NCBI RefSeq assembly: GCF_019710475.1
Contig: NZ_JAJFAX010000001.1
Span: forward strand, 992,001-1,056,000
Source of the DNA: Glycomyces sp. TRM65418
GTDB taxonomy: Bacteria; Actinomycetota; Actinomycetes; Mycobacteriales; Micromonosporaceae
Reading direction: 5' to 3'
Length of the DNA: 64,000 bases
Below the pieces are notes generated by a model. The model saw only the letters and a program-made list of their open reading frames with translations. It did no database searches and was not told where the DNA came from. The position numbers and the translations under genes were made by a program. Of the stretch, positions 1 to 10,314 are shown in pieces. Within the stretch, counting starts at the first letter, position 1, and every line of letters begins with the position of its first letter.

Positions 1-171
1 CACAAGACCCGGCGCCGGTGGAACGTCAACCTGCAGAGCAAGCGGTACTTCCTGCCGAGCGAGGGGCGGCACGTGCGGCTCCGAGTGTCGGCGAAGGGGA
101 TCAAGATCATCGACCGCGACGGCGTCGAGGCCGTCGTCCAGCGGATGCGGGCGGCGGGAAAGCAGGTCTGA
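1..171 (+). CDS. rpmB: 50S ribosomal protein L28, C-terminal part (5' end outside window)
   Basis: The reading frame open from base 1 gives 56 residues beginning [12 protein letters not shown] and ending AAGKQV, then TGA. The H-x-T-x-R-R-W-x-x-N-L motif and the R-L-R-V-S block are typical of bL28, a 50S subunit protein. The N-terminus, where zinc-binding forms carry their first CxxC, lies outside the window, so zinc dependence cannot be judged directly. The gene order rpmB-rpmG-rpsN is that of the zinc-independent paralogue operon that Zur represses in mycobacteria and streptomycetes, so this is probably rpmB2 (inference). Confidence 0.85.
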   Translation, partial: HKTRRRWNVNLQSKRYFLPSEGRHVRLRVSAKGIKIIDRDGVEAVVQRMRAAGKQV

Positions 172-180
172 AGCCCGTGT

Positions 181-315
181 CCGGGACGAGGATCGGCGGG
201 GCCGCCGAAGGCGATGAACCGCAGGCCGGGACGGGAATCCGCGCCGGAGCAGAAGGCGATGAGCGGAAGACCGGGACGACGACCCGCACCGCGGCAAAGG
301 GCAATGAACGGAAGG
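181..315 (+). repeat. three imperfect 45-nt tandem repeats between rpmB and rpmG
   Basis: Units run 181-225, 226-270 and 271-315. Each starts CCGGGACG and carries a conserved core close to AAGGCGATGAACGG near its 3' end. The unit length is a multiple of three and the region has an open frame (15-residue units such as GTRIGGAAEGDEPQA), but that frame runs out of rpmB antisense-like sequence and into rpmG, so I do not treat it as a gene. The array ends 10 nt before the rpmG start, so it forms the rpmG leader. Confidence 0.75.
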
Positions 316-325
316 AAGGCCTGAC

Positions 326-496
326 ATGGCGAACAAGAGCACCGACATTCGGCCGGTCATCAAGCTGCGCTCCACGGCGGGCACCGGCTTCACGTACGTG
401 ACCCGGAAGAACCGCCGGAACGACCCGGACCGGATGGTCCTCAAGAAGTACGACCCGGTCGTGCGCAGGCACGTGGAATTCAGAGAGGACCGTTGA
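326..496 (+). CDS. rpmG: 50S ribosomal protein L33, cysteine-free form
   Basis: A 56-residue protein with the bL33 signature ([19 protein letters not shown]). It contains no cysteine, so both CxxC zinc knuckles of the zinc-binding form are missing. This is the C-minus paralogue that replaces the zinc form when zinc is short. The start is ATG after GGAAGG. It lies between rpmB and rpsN, and its stop is 2 nt before the rpsN ATG, which indicates one transcript. Regulation by Zur is expected from the family, but the operon promoter lies outside the window. Confidence 0.9.
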   Translation: MANKSTDIRPVIKLRSTAGTGFTYVTRKNRRNDPDRMVLKKYDPVVRRHVEFREDR

Positions 497-498
497 CG

Positions 499-804
499 AT
501 GGCCAAGAAGAGCGCGATCGCCAAGCAGCACCGGCGCGAGGTCCTCGTGGACCGGTACCGGGAGCGGCGGGCCGAGCTGAAGCGGCTGGTCGCCCACCCG
601 GACACGGACCCCGAGGTGCGCGCGGAGGCCGTGCGGCGACTCCAGAAGCTGCCTCGGGACTCCTCGGCCGTCAGGCTGCGGAACCGGGACGCCGTGGACG
701 GGCGTCCCCGCGGCTTCAACCGAAAGTTCGGACTGTCGCGTGTCCGACTCAGGGCGATGGCGCACCGCGGCGAATTGCCCGGTCTGCGCAAAGCGTCCTG
801 GTAG
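499..804 (+). CDS. rpsN: 30S ribosomal protein S14, cysteine-free 101-aa form
   Basis: A 101-residue uS14 protein (start [13 protein letters not shown]; conserved [19 protein letters not shown] block). There are no cysteines, so this is the long zinc-independent class rather than the 61-aa zinc-ribbon class. ATG at 499 is 2 nt after the rpmG stop; a TTG at 493 is also in frame but overlaps rpmG. In many actinobacteria rpsR2 follows this gene. Here the operon stops after rpsN and no rpsR is visible. Confidence 0.92.
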   Translation: MAKKSAIAKQHRREVLVDRYRERRAELKRLVAHPDTDPEVRAEAVRRLQKLPRDSSAVRLRNRDAVDGRPRGFNRKFGLSRVRLRAMAHRGELPGLRKASW

Positions 805-844
805 GAACCTCCACAGAATCGGGCAAAGGACACATCGGAGTTCC

Positions 845-897
845 GTCCCCTTGCGATACGACGACACGAAACCGGCATGCGAACGTCGCAGGGGGAC
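845..897 (+). terminator. long stem-loop after rpsN
   Basis: GTCCCCTTGCGA (845-856) pairs with TCGCAGGGGGAC (886-897) with one G.T wobble and a 29-nt loop. It lies 40 nt after the rpsN stop. No U-tract follows, so its role as a terminator is tentative. Confidence 0.35.
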
Positions 898-991
898 GCT
901 AACGTGGGCGTTGCGAGTGCGCTGTGAGACTGCTCTCATGTCCGGAACCATGTGAGCCGCTCCTGCGTTTGACTCAGTGAATGAAGGAGTC

Positions 992-1192
992 ATGACAGCG
1001 ATGGTCCAGCAATTGGAGACGGCCCCGGCCGAAGCGAGCGAACCTGCCGCCGAGGTCCCGCAAACCGATGTGCCCACCAGCCCTGCGTCCCTGTGGGCGT
1101 CTGAGAGCCGGGTCCACTACTCCATCACGCACGTCGAGCAGCGCGACGCCCGCGCATGGGTCGACTGTGACTGCGTCATCCACAGCGAATAG
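992..1192 (+). CDS. small peptide with Cys-containing C-terminus, function unknown
   Basis: A 66-residue frame starting MTAMVQQLE and ending WVDCDCVIHSE. AAGGAG (984-989) sits only 2 nt before ATG 992 and 11 nt before a second in-frame ATG at 1001, so the true start may be either; GTG 977 is a third option. The N-terminal half is rich in Ala, Pro and Glu. The only two cysteines are two residues apart, eight residues from the end, after a Ser/Thr-containing segment. That layout resembles a leader-core RiPP precursor, but no modification enzyme gene is nearby, so this is a guess. The gene stands alone between rpsN and a convergent membrane protein gene. Confidence 0.45.
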   Translation: MTAMVQQLETAPAEASEPAAEVPQTDVPTSPASLWASESRVHYSITHVEQRDARAWVDCDCVIHSE

Positions 1193-1264
1193 CCCGCTCG
1201 CGGCGAGCGGGGGCACCGCAGCGCCGTATCGCGCGACCACGGCGCTCCTCCGCCGAAGCGGGCT

Positions 1265-2476
1265 TCAGTCGACCTCGATCACCGAGCGGCACCGCTCCGC
1301 GGCCGCCTCGCCGTCGTCGCCGACCGACGCGCCGCCTTCGGCGTCCAGTCTCGCGTAGAGGCCGTCGACCCAGATCGGGCAGCTCACCATCGCGGTGCGC
1401 TCCTGCCCGTCTTCGACGATCCGCGCCGACACCTGCGCCTCCCCCGGCACGGCCGTCTGCAGGCGGTAGCCCAGGCCGTACTCGTACCAGAGCTGTTCGG
1501 CCGACACCTGCGGGTAGACGGTGACCTCCCAGACCGCGCCCGGCGCCAGAGCGAGTTCGCGCTCGGGGTCCTCGGGGAAGGCGAACGGGCACCCTTCGCG
1601 GGAAGGGTCCGCGGCGCAGGCGTCGTAGTGATCCCGGAGGGCGGCCTCCACGGCGTTCGCGCCCTCCTCGGTCACCGACGGCCAGGGCGCCGGCATCCAC
1701 TCTTCGGGGACCTCGCCGCCGAGCGGGAGGAACGCGTCGCCCAGCACCAGCATCCCGGCGGGGTCGTCGATGCCGACCGTGGGCGGCAGGTCCGGGTAGA
1801 ACTCGTAGAGCCCGGGCAGGAGGTAGACGTGCGCGAAGCCCGCGTCCGGGTTCATGTCGAGTCGGACGCCGTTCATGTCGAGGTACTCGAAGGCGCCCCA
1901 GGCCTCGGCTATGGGGATCGCCCCTTCCAGCTCGGCCTTCCCGCGCTCGACCGCGACGTGGTACCGGTGGCCGACGCGGGTCCCGTCGTAGGCCTCGATC
2001 TCGGCGTAGACCTGCGCCACGGCCCGGCCTTCCTGCACGCTGTGCTGGAAGCCGACCTGAGCGACGGTGACGATCTCCCAGCGCGGGTCGAGGGCCTCGG
2101 GCACCAGGTAGTCGGCGCGGGTGGCGCCCCAGGCCGGGCCCTCGTCGGAATCGGATTCGGGCTCGGGATCGGCGATGTCGGCCTGGTTCGTGTGCGAGAG
2201 CGCTTCCTGCACGTCGCCGTCGCGGACGGCTTCCAGGAACGAGAGGACCGCGGCCTCGGCGACGGGCCGGTGGAGCGGGGACCATTTCACCGCCGTGACG
2301 GCCGCGGCGACCAGCGCGATGGCGACCGCGGCATAGGCGAGGGCGATGTTGGGGACGTACCGGTACCGGCGCGGGGGCGAGGGTTCGGGGATCCGGTCCG
2401 CTACGGGCCCTTCGACGGCGCCGAGGTCGATCGCAGGGGCCTGCTCCCAGGGCTGCGGCGAGGCGGCATCGGACAC
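1265..2476 (-). CDS. membrane-anchored extracytoplasmic protein, unknown function
   Basis: A 403-residue protein. GTG at 2476 is chosen because GGGAG lies 5 nt upstream. Residues 1-35 are Pro-rich and cytosolic, residues about 40-60 form one transmembrane segment (ALAYAAVAIALVAAAVTAV), and the remaining ~340 residues would lie outside the membrane. That outer part has two short-spaced cysteines (DACAADPSREGCP) and more near the C-terminus, consistent with disulfides. I recognise no catalytic motif. It is divergent from the gene at 2684, which has the same design (N-terminal anchor plus acidic outer domain), so the two may work together. Confidence 0.7.
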   Translation of the reverse strand: MSDAASPQPWEQAPAIDLGAVEGPVADRIPEPSPPRRYRYVPNIALAYAAVAIALVAAAVTAVKWSPLHRPVAEAAVLSFLEAVRDGDVQEALSHTNQADIADPEPESDSDEGPAWGATRADYLVPEALDPRWEIVTVAQVGFQHSVQEGRAVAQVYAEIEAYDGTRVGHRYHVAVERGKAELEGAIPIAEAWGAFEYLDMNGVRLDMNPDAGFAHVYLLPGLYEFYPDLPPTVGIDDPAGMLVLGDAFLPLGGEVPEEWMPAPWPSVTEEGANAVEAALRDHYDACAADPSREGCPFAFPEDPERELALAPGAVWEVTVYPQVSAEQLWYEYGLGYRLQTAVPGEAQVSARIVEDGQERTAMVSCPIWVDGLYARLDAEGGASVGDDGEAAAERCRSVIEVD

Positions 2477-2606
2477 CTTCGCTCCCGTCGCTCGACTGCT
2501 ACCGTGGTTGGGAAAGCCCTGCTGTGCAAAGTGTAGCGTTCCCGGCCGGCCTTCGAACGCCCTCGATGCGGCGGTTGCGGCAAGCTCGGAGGCAGGCGGC
2601 CGAGGT

Positions 2607-2697
2607 AGAACGGTCGAAGAAGAACGGTTGCGACAAACACTGGAATAGAGCGGTCGAGGAAGCGCTGGGATAGAGCGGTTGCGATGAAGCGGTTGAT
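2607..2697 (+). repeat. degenerate 25-26-nt tandem repeats in the 2684 gene leader
   Basis: Units starting AGARCGGTYG occur at 2607 (partial, 14 nt), 2621, 2647 and 2672. The second and fourth share AGARCGGTTGCGA. The last copy contains the ATG at 2684 and the first codons of the downstream gene, so the repeat expansion reaches the start codon. Confidence 0.6.
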
Positions 2698-3562
2698 CAG
2701 GCGCGGTGCCCGCGCCGTGCGGGAGGCGGTGGCGCGCGCGCACCTGCGGGCCGATCTGCTCCCGCGGCTTCCCTTCGGCGTCGCGATCGCCGTGGCGGCG
2801 GTGGCGCTGGTCGTGGCCCTCGAGCACGATCCGCGGACCGACGAGAACGTCGTCACGGTCGAGGAGCTGCCGTCCGGTCCGCCCACGCTCTACGAAGGCG
2901 AGTACTTCGAGGAGGAGGCGGAGCTGGAGCTCCTCGAATACGGGTTCAGCAAGGTCACGGACGCGCATGGCAGGGAGCGGATCCTCGCCGCCGCGGTCGT
3001 GCGCAATCCCCATGACGCGCAGCTGCTGCCCGGCGGCCTCTCGATCCACACCGAGACCGCGAGCGGCTATCCGCGCACGCTGGAGGACATCTACATCGGC
3101 ATCATGGCGCCCGAGTCGACCGCCGCGGTCGGTTACGTGGTGCTCGCCGACGTGGACGGCATCGAGCCGGAGGACTTGCAGCTGAAGGCGCTGGATTCGA
3201 CCATGCTCTACCCGAATGTCTCATGGGAGACCGAGGAGGTCTTCGCCCCGAATCCGCTGCCCGAGGTCGAGTTCGTGCGGACCGAGCCGCTGACCAGTCC
3301 GGACGGGTATCGGGTGCACTTCCGGACCGAGTCCGCCGCGGCCGCGGTCGACATGCACCTCTCGGTGCTGTTCCGGGACGGCGAGGGGCGGCTGCTCGGC
3401 GGGATGCCGGCCACTTCGGATCCGATGTCGATCGAGAGCGGCATCGGCGGGGCGTACCGGGCCGTGCCCGCGGGCGAGTCGTTCCAGCACTTCGACCTGC
3501 ACGCGTCGTGGATACCGGACGGGGCCGACCTCGATCGGATCGAGATCGGCCCCAGTCACTGA
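2684..3562 (+). CDS. membrane-anchored protein, unknown function
   Basis: A 292-residue protein with a basic N-terminus (MKRLIRRGARAVREAVARAH), one transmembrane helix at about residues 30-47 (PFGVAIAVAAVALVVAL) and an acidic outer domain of ~240 residues. That domain carries a short acidic stretch (EGEYFEEEAELELLEYG) and looks beta-rich. No cysteines are seen in the outer domain and no enzyme motif is recognised. The start sits within a tandem-repeat array and lacks a clear Shine-Dalgarno. Its 3' end converges with glyS, 52 nt away. Confidence 0.7.
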   Translation: MKRLIRRGARAVREAVARAHLRADLLPRLPFGVAIAVAAVALVVALEHDPRTDENVVTVEELPSGPPTLYEGEYFEEEAELELLEYGFSKVTDAHGRERILAAAVVRNPHDAQLLPGGLSIHTETASGYPRTLEDIYIGIMAPESTAAVGYVVLADVDGIEPEDLQLKALDSTMLYPNVSWETEEVFAPNPLPEVEFVRTEPLTSPDGYRVHFRTESAAAAVDMHLSVLFRDGEGRLLGGMPATSDPMSIESGIGGAYRAVPAGESFQHFDLHASWIPDGADLDRIEIGPSH

Positions 3563-3614
3563 TGTCCGCGAGGCGCGGGGACGCCGGTTCCCGGTCTCGT
3601 CGTCCCGTCGGCGG

Positions 3615-4991
<1,377 letters not shown>

Positions 4992-5255
4992 GATGATTCC
5001 TCTCGATCCGGCTGGCGGTCGGTGAGACTGCGGATACGTTCTCGGTTGAGATCCTCTGAACAGATCGTCCAGACCGGCGGACTCCCGGTCGACCCGGTTT
5101 CAGTGCCGAATCGACGCTCGGGATGCACGCGAAGTGCGGGTCCGCCAGTCAGCAAGCGTACCTCGCGATACAGGTCGCACCGTTGCCGCCCCGCTTCGCG
5201 AGTCGCGCCGGTCAACCTTCCGCGGGGCCGGTGCGAGGGGGGCGAGCCGGCCCGG

Positions 5256-8200
5256 TCAGGACTCCGCGGCGCTCTGCCTGAGGTCGGCGAGGTGCTGTTC
5301 GAAACCCTCCCTGGCCTCGGTGTGCTCGGGGGCGGCGAGCCAGGTCAGGGCGTCCTCCCCGATCTCGATCGCGCCCTGCGTGTCGCCGAGTTCCGACAGG
5401 AGCCACATGGTCTGGTGCGCGGTCAGGCTCGCGCGTTCCAGCAGCAGCGTGCCCTCGCGGAACACCACCAGCGCCCGGCGCTGCAGGTCGAGCACCGGTT
5501 CGGCCTCGTCGCGGCGCAGGCCCGCTTCGCCGGCCTGGCTCTCCAGGAACTGGTAGGTCAGCAGGGCGTGCTGGCGGTAGGTCTCACCGAGCTCGAAGCG
5601 GGCGGCCTCGCGGAGCCCTTGGGGCGCTTGCGGGTCGGCGCGCACGGCGTGGAGTCGCGCGGCGATCTGCGCCATGGTCTGGAGTCCGTCGCCGAAGGCG
5701 TTGTCGCCCATGATGGTGCGCAGCAGCCAGGCGCGGGCGCGGCTGACGCGGGTCCAGGAGGTGAGGTCGCCGAGGGCGTCGGCGGCCTCGACGGCCCGGG
5801 TGTAGACCTCCAGGGCGTGCTCGTGCTCGCCGAGCTTCTCCAAGAGCTCCCCGGTGAGGAACAGCGTGTCGGCGTAGAGGGTGACGAGGTGGTCCTCGTC
5901 CGCGGCCTCCATGAGCGCGAGGGCGGCGAGCCCGTGTTCGACGCCTTGGCGGGCGTCGCCTTGGCGGTCGTAGCACTCGGCGAGGTTGAAGCGGACGTTG
6001 CAGACCCGCCACAGCTCCTGGTCGGGGAGGTCTTCGAGGGCGGCCTCCAGGAGCGGGACGGCTTCGGCGCGGCGGTCCTGCTCGACGAGCGCCACGCCCA
6101 TGAGGTGCCGGGCGACGGCGGCGGGCACGGTCATGCCGGCGGCGTCGCAGTGGATGGAGGCGGCGAGGGCGTGCTCGTAGGTCGCGGGGTGGTCGGCGGC
6201 GCGCATGGTGAACTCGGCGGCCTGGAGGTGGAGCTTCGCGGCGATGGTGTGGGAGGGCTCGTCGCCGAGGGCGGCGAGGCCTTCGCGGGTGATGGCGAGG
6301 GCGCGGTCGAAGTCGCCGGTGAGGCCCACTTGGTCGGCGAGGTCGGCGCTGGCGCGGGCGATGGCCCACCCGGCGCCGGAGGTGCGGGCGACGTCGAGCC
6401 CGGCGTTGAGCAGGGCGGTCTTGGCGGCGGGGTCGGGTTCGAGGCGGGCGCGCAGGTCGATGAGGTCGCAGCGGCGGATGAGGGCGTAGCGCTGCCCGGC
6501 GCAGTCCGCGAGCTCGGCTTCCAGGGCGCGGACGCGTTCGCCGAGGTCGGCGGCGAAGGTCTGCGGGTCGGCGGGGAGGTCCGGACGGCCGGCACCGGCC
6601 GGGCCGCCTGAACCGTCCAGGCTGTGGGGACCGCTCGGAACGCTGAGGTCGCCGGCCTCCTCCTCGTCGCCGAACCCGCTCGGGCTGCTCGGGTCGCTGG
6701 GGTTGCGGGAACCGCTTGCGTCGTCGGGGCCGCTTGGGCCGGTCGGACTTGCGAAGAGGGTCCCGGCAGTGCTCGCGGCGAGGTATTCGGCGCGCATGGC
6801 GAGGACCTGGCAGGTGTGGTAGCTGCGGTCGTCGATGCGCTGCTCGGCGCGCAGGGCCCGGGCGGCGGCCACGATGCGCGCGGCCCCCTCGCGGGTCTCC
6901 GCGAACTCGGCCTCGGCGCTGTGGATGAGCAGGAACGCCTCGGCGACGAGGGCCCGGCCGGGCTGCCCGGCGACGTTGAAGAGCTCGACGGCGCGGCGCA
7001 GGCCCGCGACGATCTGCTCGGGGTCGTCGGCTTGGGCGGACTCGGCGTGGGCGATCTCGGCGCGGTGCTCGGCGATGAGCTCGATGCCGAGCGCGTCGGC
7101 GAGCGCGCCGACCTTCAGCCAGGCCTTCCAGGTGTCGGGCGAGCAGTCGTCGAAGGCGGCGTACGCGGCGTCGATCGCGGCGTCCAGGTCCGGTCCCCGC
7201 ACGGGGCCGGGCACGGGCGGCTCGTCGGGCCGCTTCGGTTTGAGTTCCTTGAGGCCCAGGTGGACCGGCTGCTCGTAGGGGGTGGAGTCGATGACGCATT
7301 CGGACATGGCCGAGTGGTGGTCGTTGCCGTTGCGGGCGTCGAAGCGGGCGCAGATCGCCTGGCGTTCGGCCTCGGCCCAGTCGTGGAGGGTCTCGGCGGT
7401 CCAGTCGGCGCCCGAGGGGCCGGGCATCGCGTTGTCGGTGAAGCCGAGGGCCTTGAGGCGGCGGCAGGTGAGGACGGTGACCTCCATGAGGCGCTGGCGG
7501 TCGCGCACGCCGAGGTCGAGGTCGTAGAAGCGGGCGTGGTCGGCGAGGATCTCGACGGCGCGGTGCTCGTTGCCGGTGAGGGCGCAGAACTCGACGTGGA
7601 GGGTGATCATGCCGATCATGTCCTCCTTGCCCTTGCACATCTGGTAGCCGCGCAGGTGATTGGCGCGGGCCTGGTCGGTGCGGCCGAGTTCGACGAGCGG
7701 CAGGAGGGAGAGCGCGAGCCCGTAGTGGGGTTCGTGGGCGCACGTGTACTCGCCGGAGAGGACCGGTTCGAGCATCTCCATGGCGGCGTCGGCGGAGTCC
7801 TCTTCGGCGTAGAAGACGATGGTGGCGAGGGAGGTGTACTGGCAGGCGGTGCAGTCGGACATCTCGTCCTCTTCGGCTTCGCCGAGGGCCTCGATGGCGG
7901 CGGCGACCCGGTCGTAGTCGCCGACGTGGTAGGCCAGCTGCATCTCGTACGCGGCGGGGGCGTGCATCGAGTAGCCGGCCTCGGCGTAGCGGCGGCGCAT
8001 CTCCTGGAGCCAGTGCTCGATGGATTCGAGGGGGACGTCGGGCTGCTCGATCATCTTGTCGACGATCCACTTGAACGTCCAGTACAGGGACCGGGTCAGG
8101 TAGGCGTCGAAGTGCTCGGGCTGGGAGTCGAAGTTGCGCAGGAGCCTCGCGAAGGGCACGAGGAGCCGGGTCGAGTCGCGGGAGAACTCGTACGCGTTGA

Positions 8201-8357
8201 CCAGTCCGTTGAGCGCGTAGTTGGTGAGCTCGGGGTCGCCGACGGCGTCGGCGGCCTCGACCGCGCGCTCCAGGGCCGCGACCTTCGCTTCGCTGGCCTC
8301 TTCGAAGCGGGCCTCGTTGAGCAGTCGCCAGATCTCGTCGGGGTCGGGAGTGGCCAT
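5256..8357 (-). CDS. large tetratricopeptide-repeat protein paired with Hsp90
   Basis: A 1033-residue soluble protein made almost wholly of helical repeats of TPR type (for example AVEAADALGDLTSWTRVSRARAW and repeated G-[DE]-x-x-A segments). A low-complexity Ser/Pro/Gly/Asp linker near residue 540 splits it into two repeat halves. There is no signal peptide and no transmembrane helix. Scattered cysteines (DCTACQY) occur in the N-terminal half. AAGGA lies 5 nt before the ATG. It follows the Hsp90-family gene by 85 nt on the same strand, so the two are probably co-transcribed. A co-chaperone or client-adaptor role is inferred from that pairing only. Confidence 0.85.
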   Translation of the reverse strand: MATPDPDEIWRLLNEARFEEASEAKVAALERAVEAADAVGDPELTNYALNGLVNAYEFSRDSTRLLVPFARLLRNFDSQPEHFDAYLTRSLYWTFKWIVDKMIEQPDVPLESIEHWLQEMRRRYAEAGYSMHAPAAYEMQLAYHVGDYDRVAAAIEALGEAEEDEMSDCTACQYTSLATIVFYAEEDSADAAMEMLEPVLSGEYTCAHEPHYGLALSLLPLVELGRTDQARANHLRGYQMCKGKEDMIGMITLHVEFCALTGNEHRAVEILADHARFYDLDLGVRDRQRLMEVTVLTCRRLKALGFTDNAMPGPSGADWTAETLHDWAEAERQAICARFDARNGNDHHSAMSECVIDSTPYEQPVHLGLKELKPKRPDEPPVPGPVRGPDLDAAIDAAYAAFDDCSPDTWKAWLKVGALADALGIELIAEHRAEIAHAESAQADDPEQIVAGLRRAVELFNVAGQPGRALVAEAFLLIHSAEAEFAETREGAARIVAAARALRAEQRIDDRSYHTCQVLAMRAEYLAASTAGTLFASPTGPSGPDDASGSRNPSDPSSPSGFGDEEEAGDLSVPSGPHSLDGSGGPAGAGRPDLPADPQTFAADLGERVRALEAELADCAGQRYALIRRCDLIDLRARLEPDPAAKTALLNAGLDVARTSGAGWAIARASADLADQVGLTGDFDRALAITREGLAALGDEPSHTIAAKLHLQAAEFTMRAADHPATYEHALAASIHCDAAGMTVPAAVARHLMGVALVEQDRRAEAVPLLEAALEDLPDQELWRVCNVRFNLAECYDRQGDARQGVEHGLAALALMEAADEDHLVTLYADTLFLTGELLEKLGEHEHALEVYTRAVEAADALGDLTSWTRVSRARAWLLRTIMGDNAFGDGLQTMAQIAARLHAVRADPQAPQGLREAARFELGETYRQHALLTYQFLESQAGEAGLRRDEAEPVLDLQRRALVVFREGTLLLERASLTAHQTMWLLSELGDTQGAIEIGEDALTWLAAPEHTEAREGFEQHLADLRQSAAES

Positions 8358-8442
8358 ACCGGTCCTTACTGTCCTGTGAGGAGTGAGCGCGGTCCCTTGG
8401 TCGAGGAGTGAGCCGGGGACGGGCGGGGCGACGCTGAGCGGC

Positions 8443-10314
8443 TCATTCCTCCCGTTCGTCGTGCTCCCGTCGAGGGCTATGGGGGCCCTCGGGGGCGCTG
8501 GGGGTCTGCGTGACGTGTCCGAGCAGGTTCATGAAGGACCGGTTGAGCAGCGCGGTGTCGGCGCTGCGCAGCGGCCGGTGGCTCATGAGGAGCGCCTGCC
8601 CGTAGAGGGACTCGACCGCGGTGCCCGCGAGCTCGGGATCGCCGATGGCGCTGACACGGCGGACGGTGGGGTTGCGGTGGTTGAGGACCAGCTGGGCGCG
8701 CGGGGCGTGCCGCTTGATCGAGGCGAGGATCCCGCCCCACAGGTCGTCGGCCTGGGCCTCGGCCTCGGCGCGCTGGCGCTCGCGGCGGGCATCGCGGTCG
8801 TCGAGCAGGAGCGCGGGCACCGAGACGGGGTTGAACTCGCGGAGCACGACGTCCACGTCGACGGTGTCGAGGCGGGCGCGGGCGGCGTTCAGGAAGCCCT
8901 GGAGCGCGAGTTCGGAGCGGGCGTCGAGGGGGTCGAGGCTCGCGGAGATGACGCCGGGCTGGAGCGACTCGACCTTGGTCTGCGGGTCCAGGCGCGGCAG
9001 CGCCTGCACGAGTTCCGCGTCGTAGGTGTAGCCGCCGTTGACGACGCCGATGCCCTGGGCGGAGGCGATCTGGGCGACCTGCCGGTACTCGTCCACGGTG
9101 GACGCCAGGTAGATCGGCTGGTAGGCGCGGGCGAAGTCGAGGAGGTTGGTGTGGCCGGCGGTGGTCTCGAAGCGCAGCCACGGCAGCATGGCCGCGAGCA
9201 GGTCGGCGTCGTGGCGCGCGAGGGCCTTGACGCCGAGCTCGTGCACGGCGAGGAAGGACTCGAGACGGGTCGGGTCCTCGGCGGCCAGGCGTGCGATCCA
9301 CTCGCGGATCTGCGCGCCGATCGCGTCCCGGGCGACCGCGAGGGCCTCGTCGTCGTAGAGGGACTCGCGGGAGGCCGTGGGGCGCAGGGAGTCCGTGTCG
9401 ACCACGCAGCGCACGAAGAAGGCCCACTCGGGGACCAGGTTGTCGGCGGTGTCGGTCAGCAGCATGCGCTTGAGGTGCACGCGATGCGCGGGACGGGCCG
9501 AGGGCGAGGTCGCGTGCGGGAGGACGAACGCGACGCCCTTGATGCCGGCGAGCGGCACGTCCAGGTCGACGACGTCGAGCGGCGGGAAGCCCATCACGGA
9601 CTCGCAGTACTCGTTCAGAGCGAGGCGGCGCGCGGTCGGCGTCGGGTGCGCCCGTTCCCACGGCGGCGGCGTGTCGGTGATCTGGACGGGCTCGCCGCCG
9701 TCAGAGACCGTGATGCCGATCGGCAGGAGCGAGCCGTACTCGCGGGCGAGGTCGACGACCCGCTTGGGCTGCAACCAGTCCTCGCCGGGACGGGCCACGA
9801 GTTCCACGGTGGTGCCCGGCTCGGGGTGCTCGGCGGTCGGCGCTTCCGTGACGGTGTAGGAGCCGTCGTCGCGGGCGGCCCAGCGGACCACCGGGGCCGC
9901 GGGGTCCTTCGCCGAACGCGAGGTCACCGTGATGACCGAGGCGACCGTGAAGCACGCGAGCAGGCCGATGCCGAACTGGCCGAGGAAGTCCCGGCGGGCG
10001 CCCTCGATCTCCTCGTCCCGTTTGGAGGAGCCGCCGATCGTCGCGAGCAGTTTGTGGACCTCTTCGAGCGTGAGACCCACGCCGGGGTCGGTGATGCGCA
10101 GCCGCTTGCCGTCCGCGACGATCCGGACCTCGCAGGGGGCCGCGGCGTCGAAGCCCGGGTCGACGAGGCGGCGGGCCGTGACGGCGTCCACGGCGTTCTG
10201 CAGCAGCTCACGGACGTAGACCTTCGGCGAGGAGTACAGGTGGTGCGACAAGAGGTCCACCAGGCCGCGCAGATCCACCTGGAAGGTATGGGAAGTGGGC
10301 GTTGTCTCAGCCAC
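8443..10314 (-). CDS. Hsp90-family (HtpG-like) ATPase
   Basis: A 623-residue protein with the GHKL ATPase Bergerat fold. N-box is ELLQNAVDAVTARR, G1 is ITDPGVGLTLEEV, the lid region ends GGSSK, and G2 is FLGQFGIGLLACF; these match HtpG's ELISNASDA, DTGIGM and FIGQFGVGF. Middle and C-terminal domains follow, more diverged than in standard HtpG. GTG 10314 is preferred because the family starts just before SHTFQVDLRGLVDLL; an in-frame ATG at 10374 is an alternative with no close Shine-Dalgarno. The C-terminus (RREHDEREE) is not an MEEVD tail. It is the first gene of a pair with the TPR protein downstream. Confidence 0.9.
   Translation of the reverse strand: MAETTPTSHTFQVDLRGLVDLLSHHLYSSPKVYVRELLQNAVDAVTARRLVDPGFDAAAPCEVRIVADGKRLRITDPGVGLTLEEVHKLLATIGGSSKRDEEIEGARRDFLGQFGIGLLACFTVASVITVTSRSAKDPAAPVVRWAARDDGSYTVTEAPTAEHPEPGTTVELVARPGEDWLQPKRVVDLAREYGSLLPIGITVSDGGEPVQITDTPPPWERAHPTPTARRLALNEYCESVMGFPPLDVVDLDVPLAGIKGVAFVLPHATSPSARPAHRVHLKRMLLTDTADNLVPEWAFFVRCVVDTDSLRPTASRESLYDDEALAVARDAIGAQIREWIARLAAEDPTRLESFLAVHELGVKALARHDADLLAAMLPWLRFETTAGHTNLLDFARAYQPIYLASTVDEYRQVAQIASAQGIGVVNGGYTYDAELVQALPRLDPQTKVESLQPGVISASLDPLDARSELALQGFLNAARARLDTVDVDVVLREFNPVSVPALLLDDRDARRERQRAEAEAQADDLWGGILASIKRHAPRAQLVLNHRNPTVRRVSAIGDPELAGTAVESLYGQALLMSHRPLRSADTALLNRSFMNLLGHVTQTPSAPEGPHSPRREHDEREE

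Noticed and set aside
181-315. CRISPR-like array in the rpmB-rpmG gap
   Set aside because: The repeats are contiguous with no spacers and are imperfect; they are a simple tandem array.
4992-5255. T-box leader upstream of glyS
   Set aside because: Neither the conserved T-box core nor a specifier stem could be found in the 264 nt upstream.
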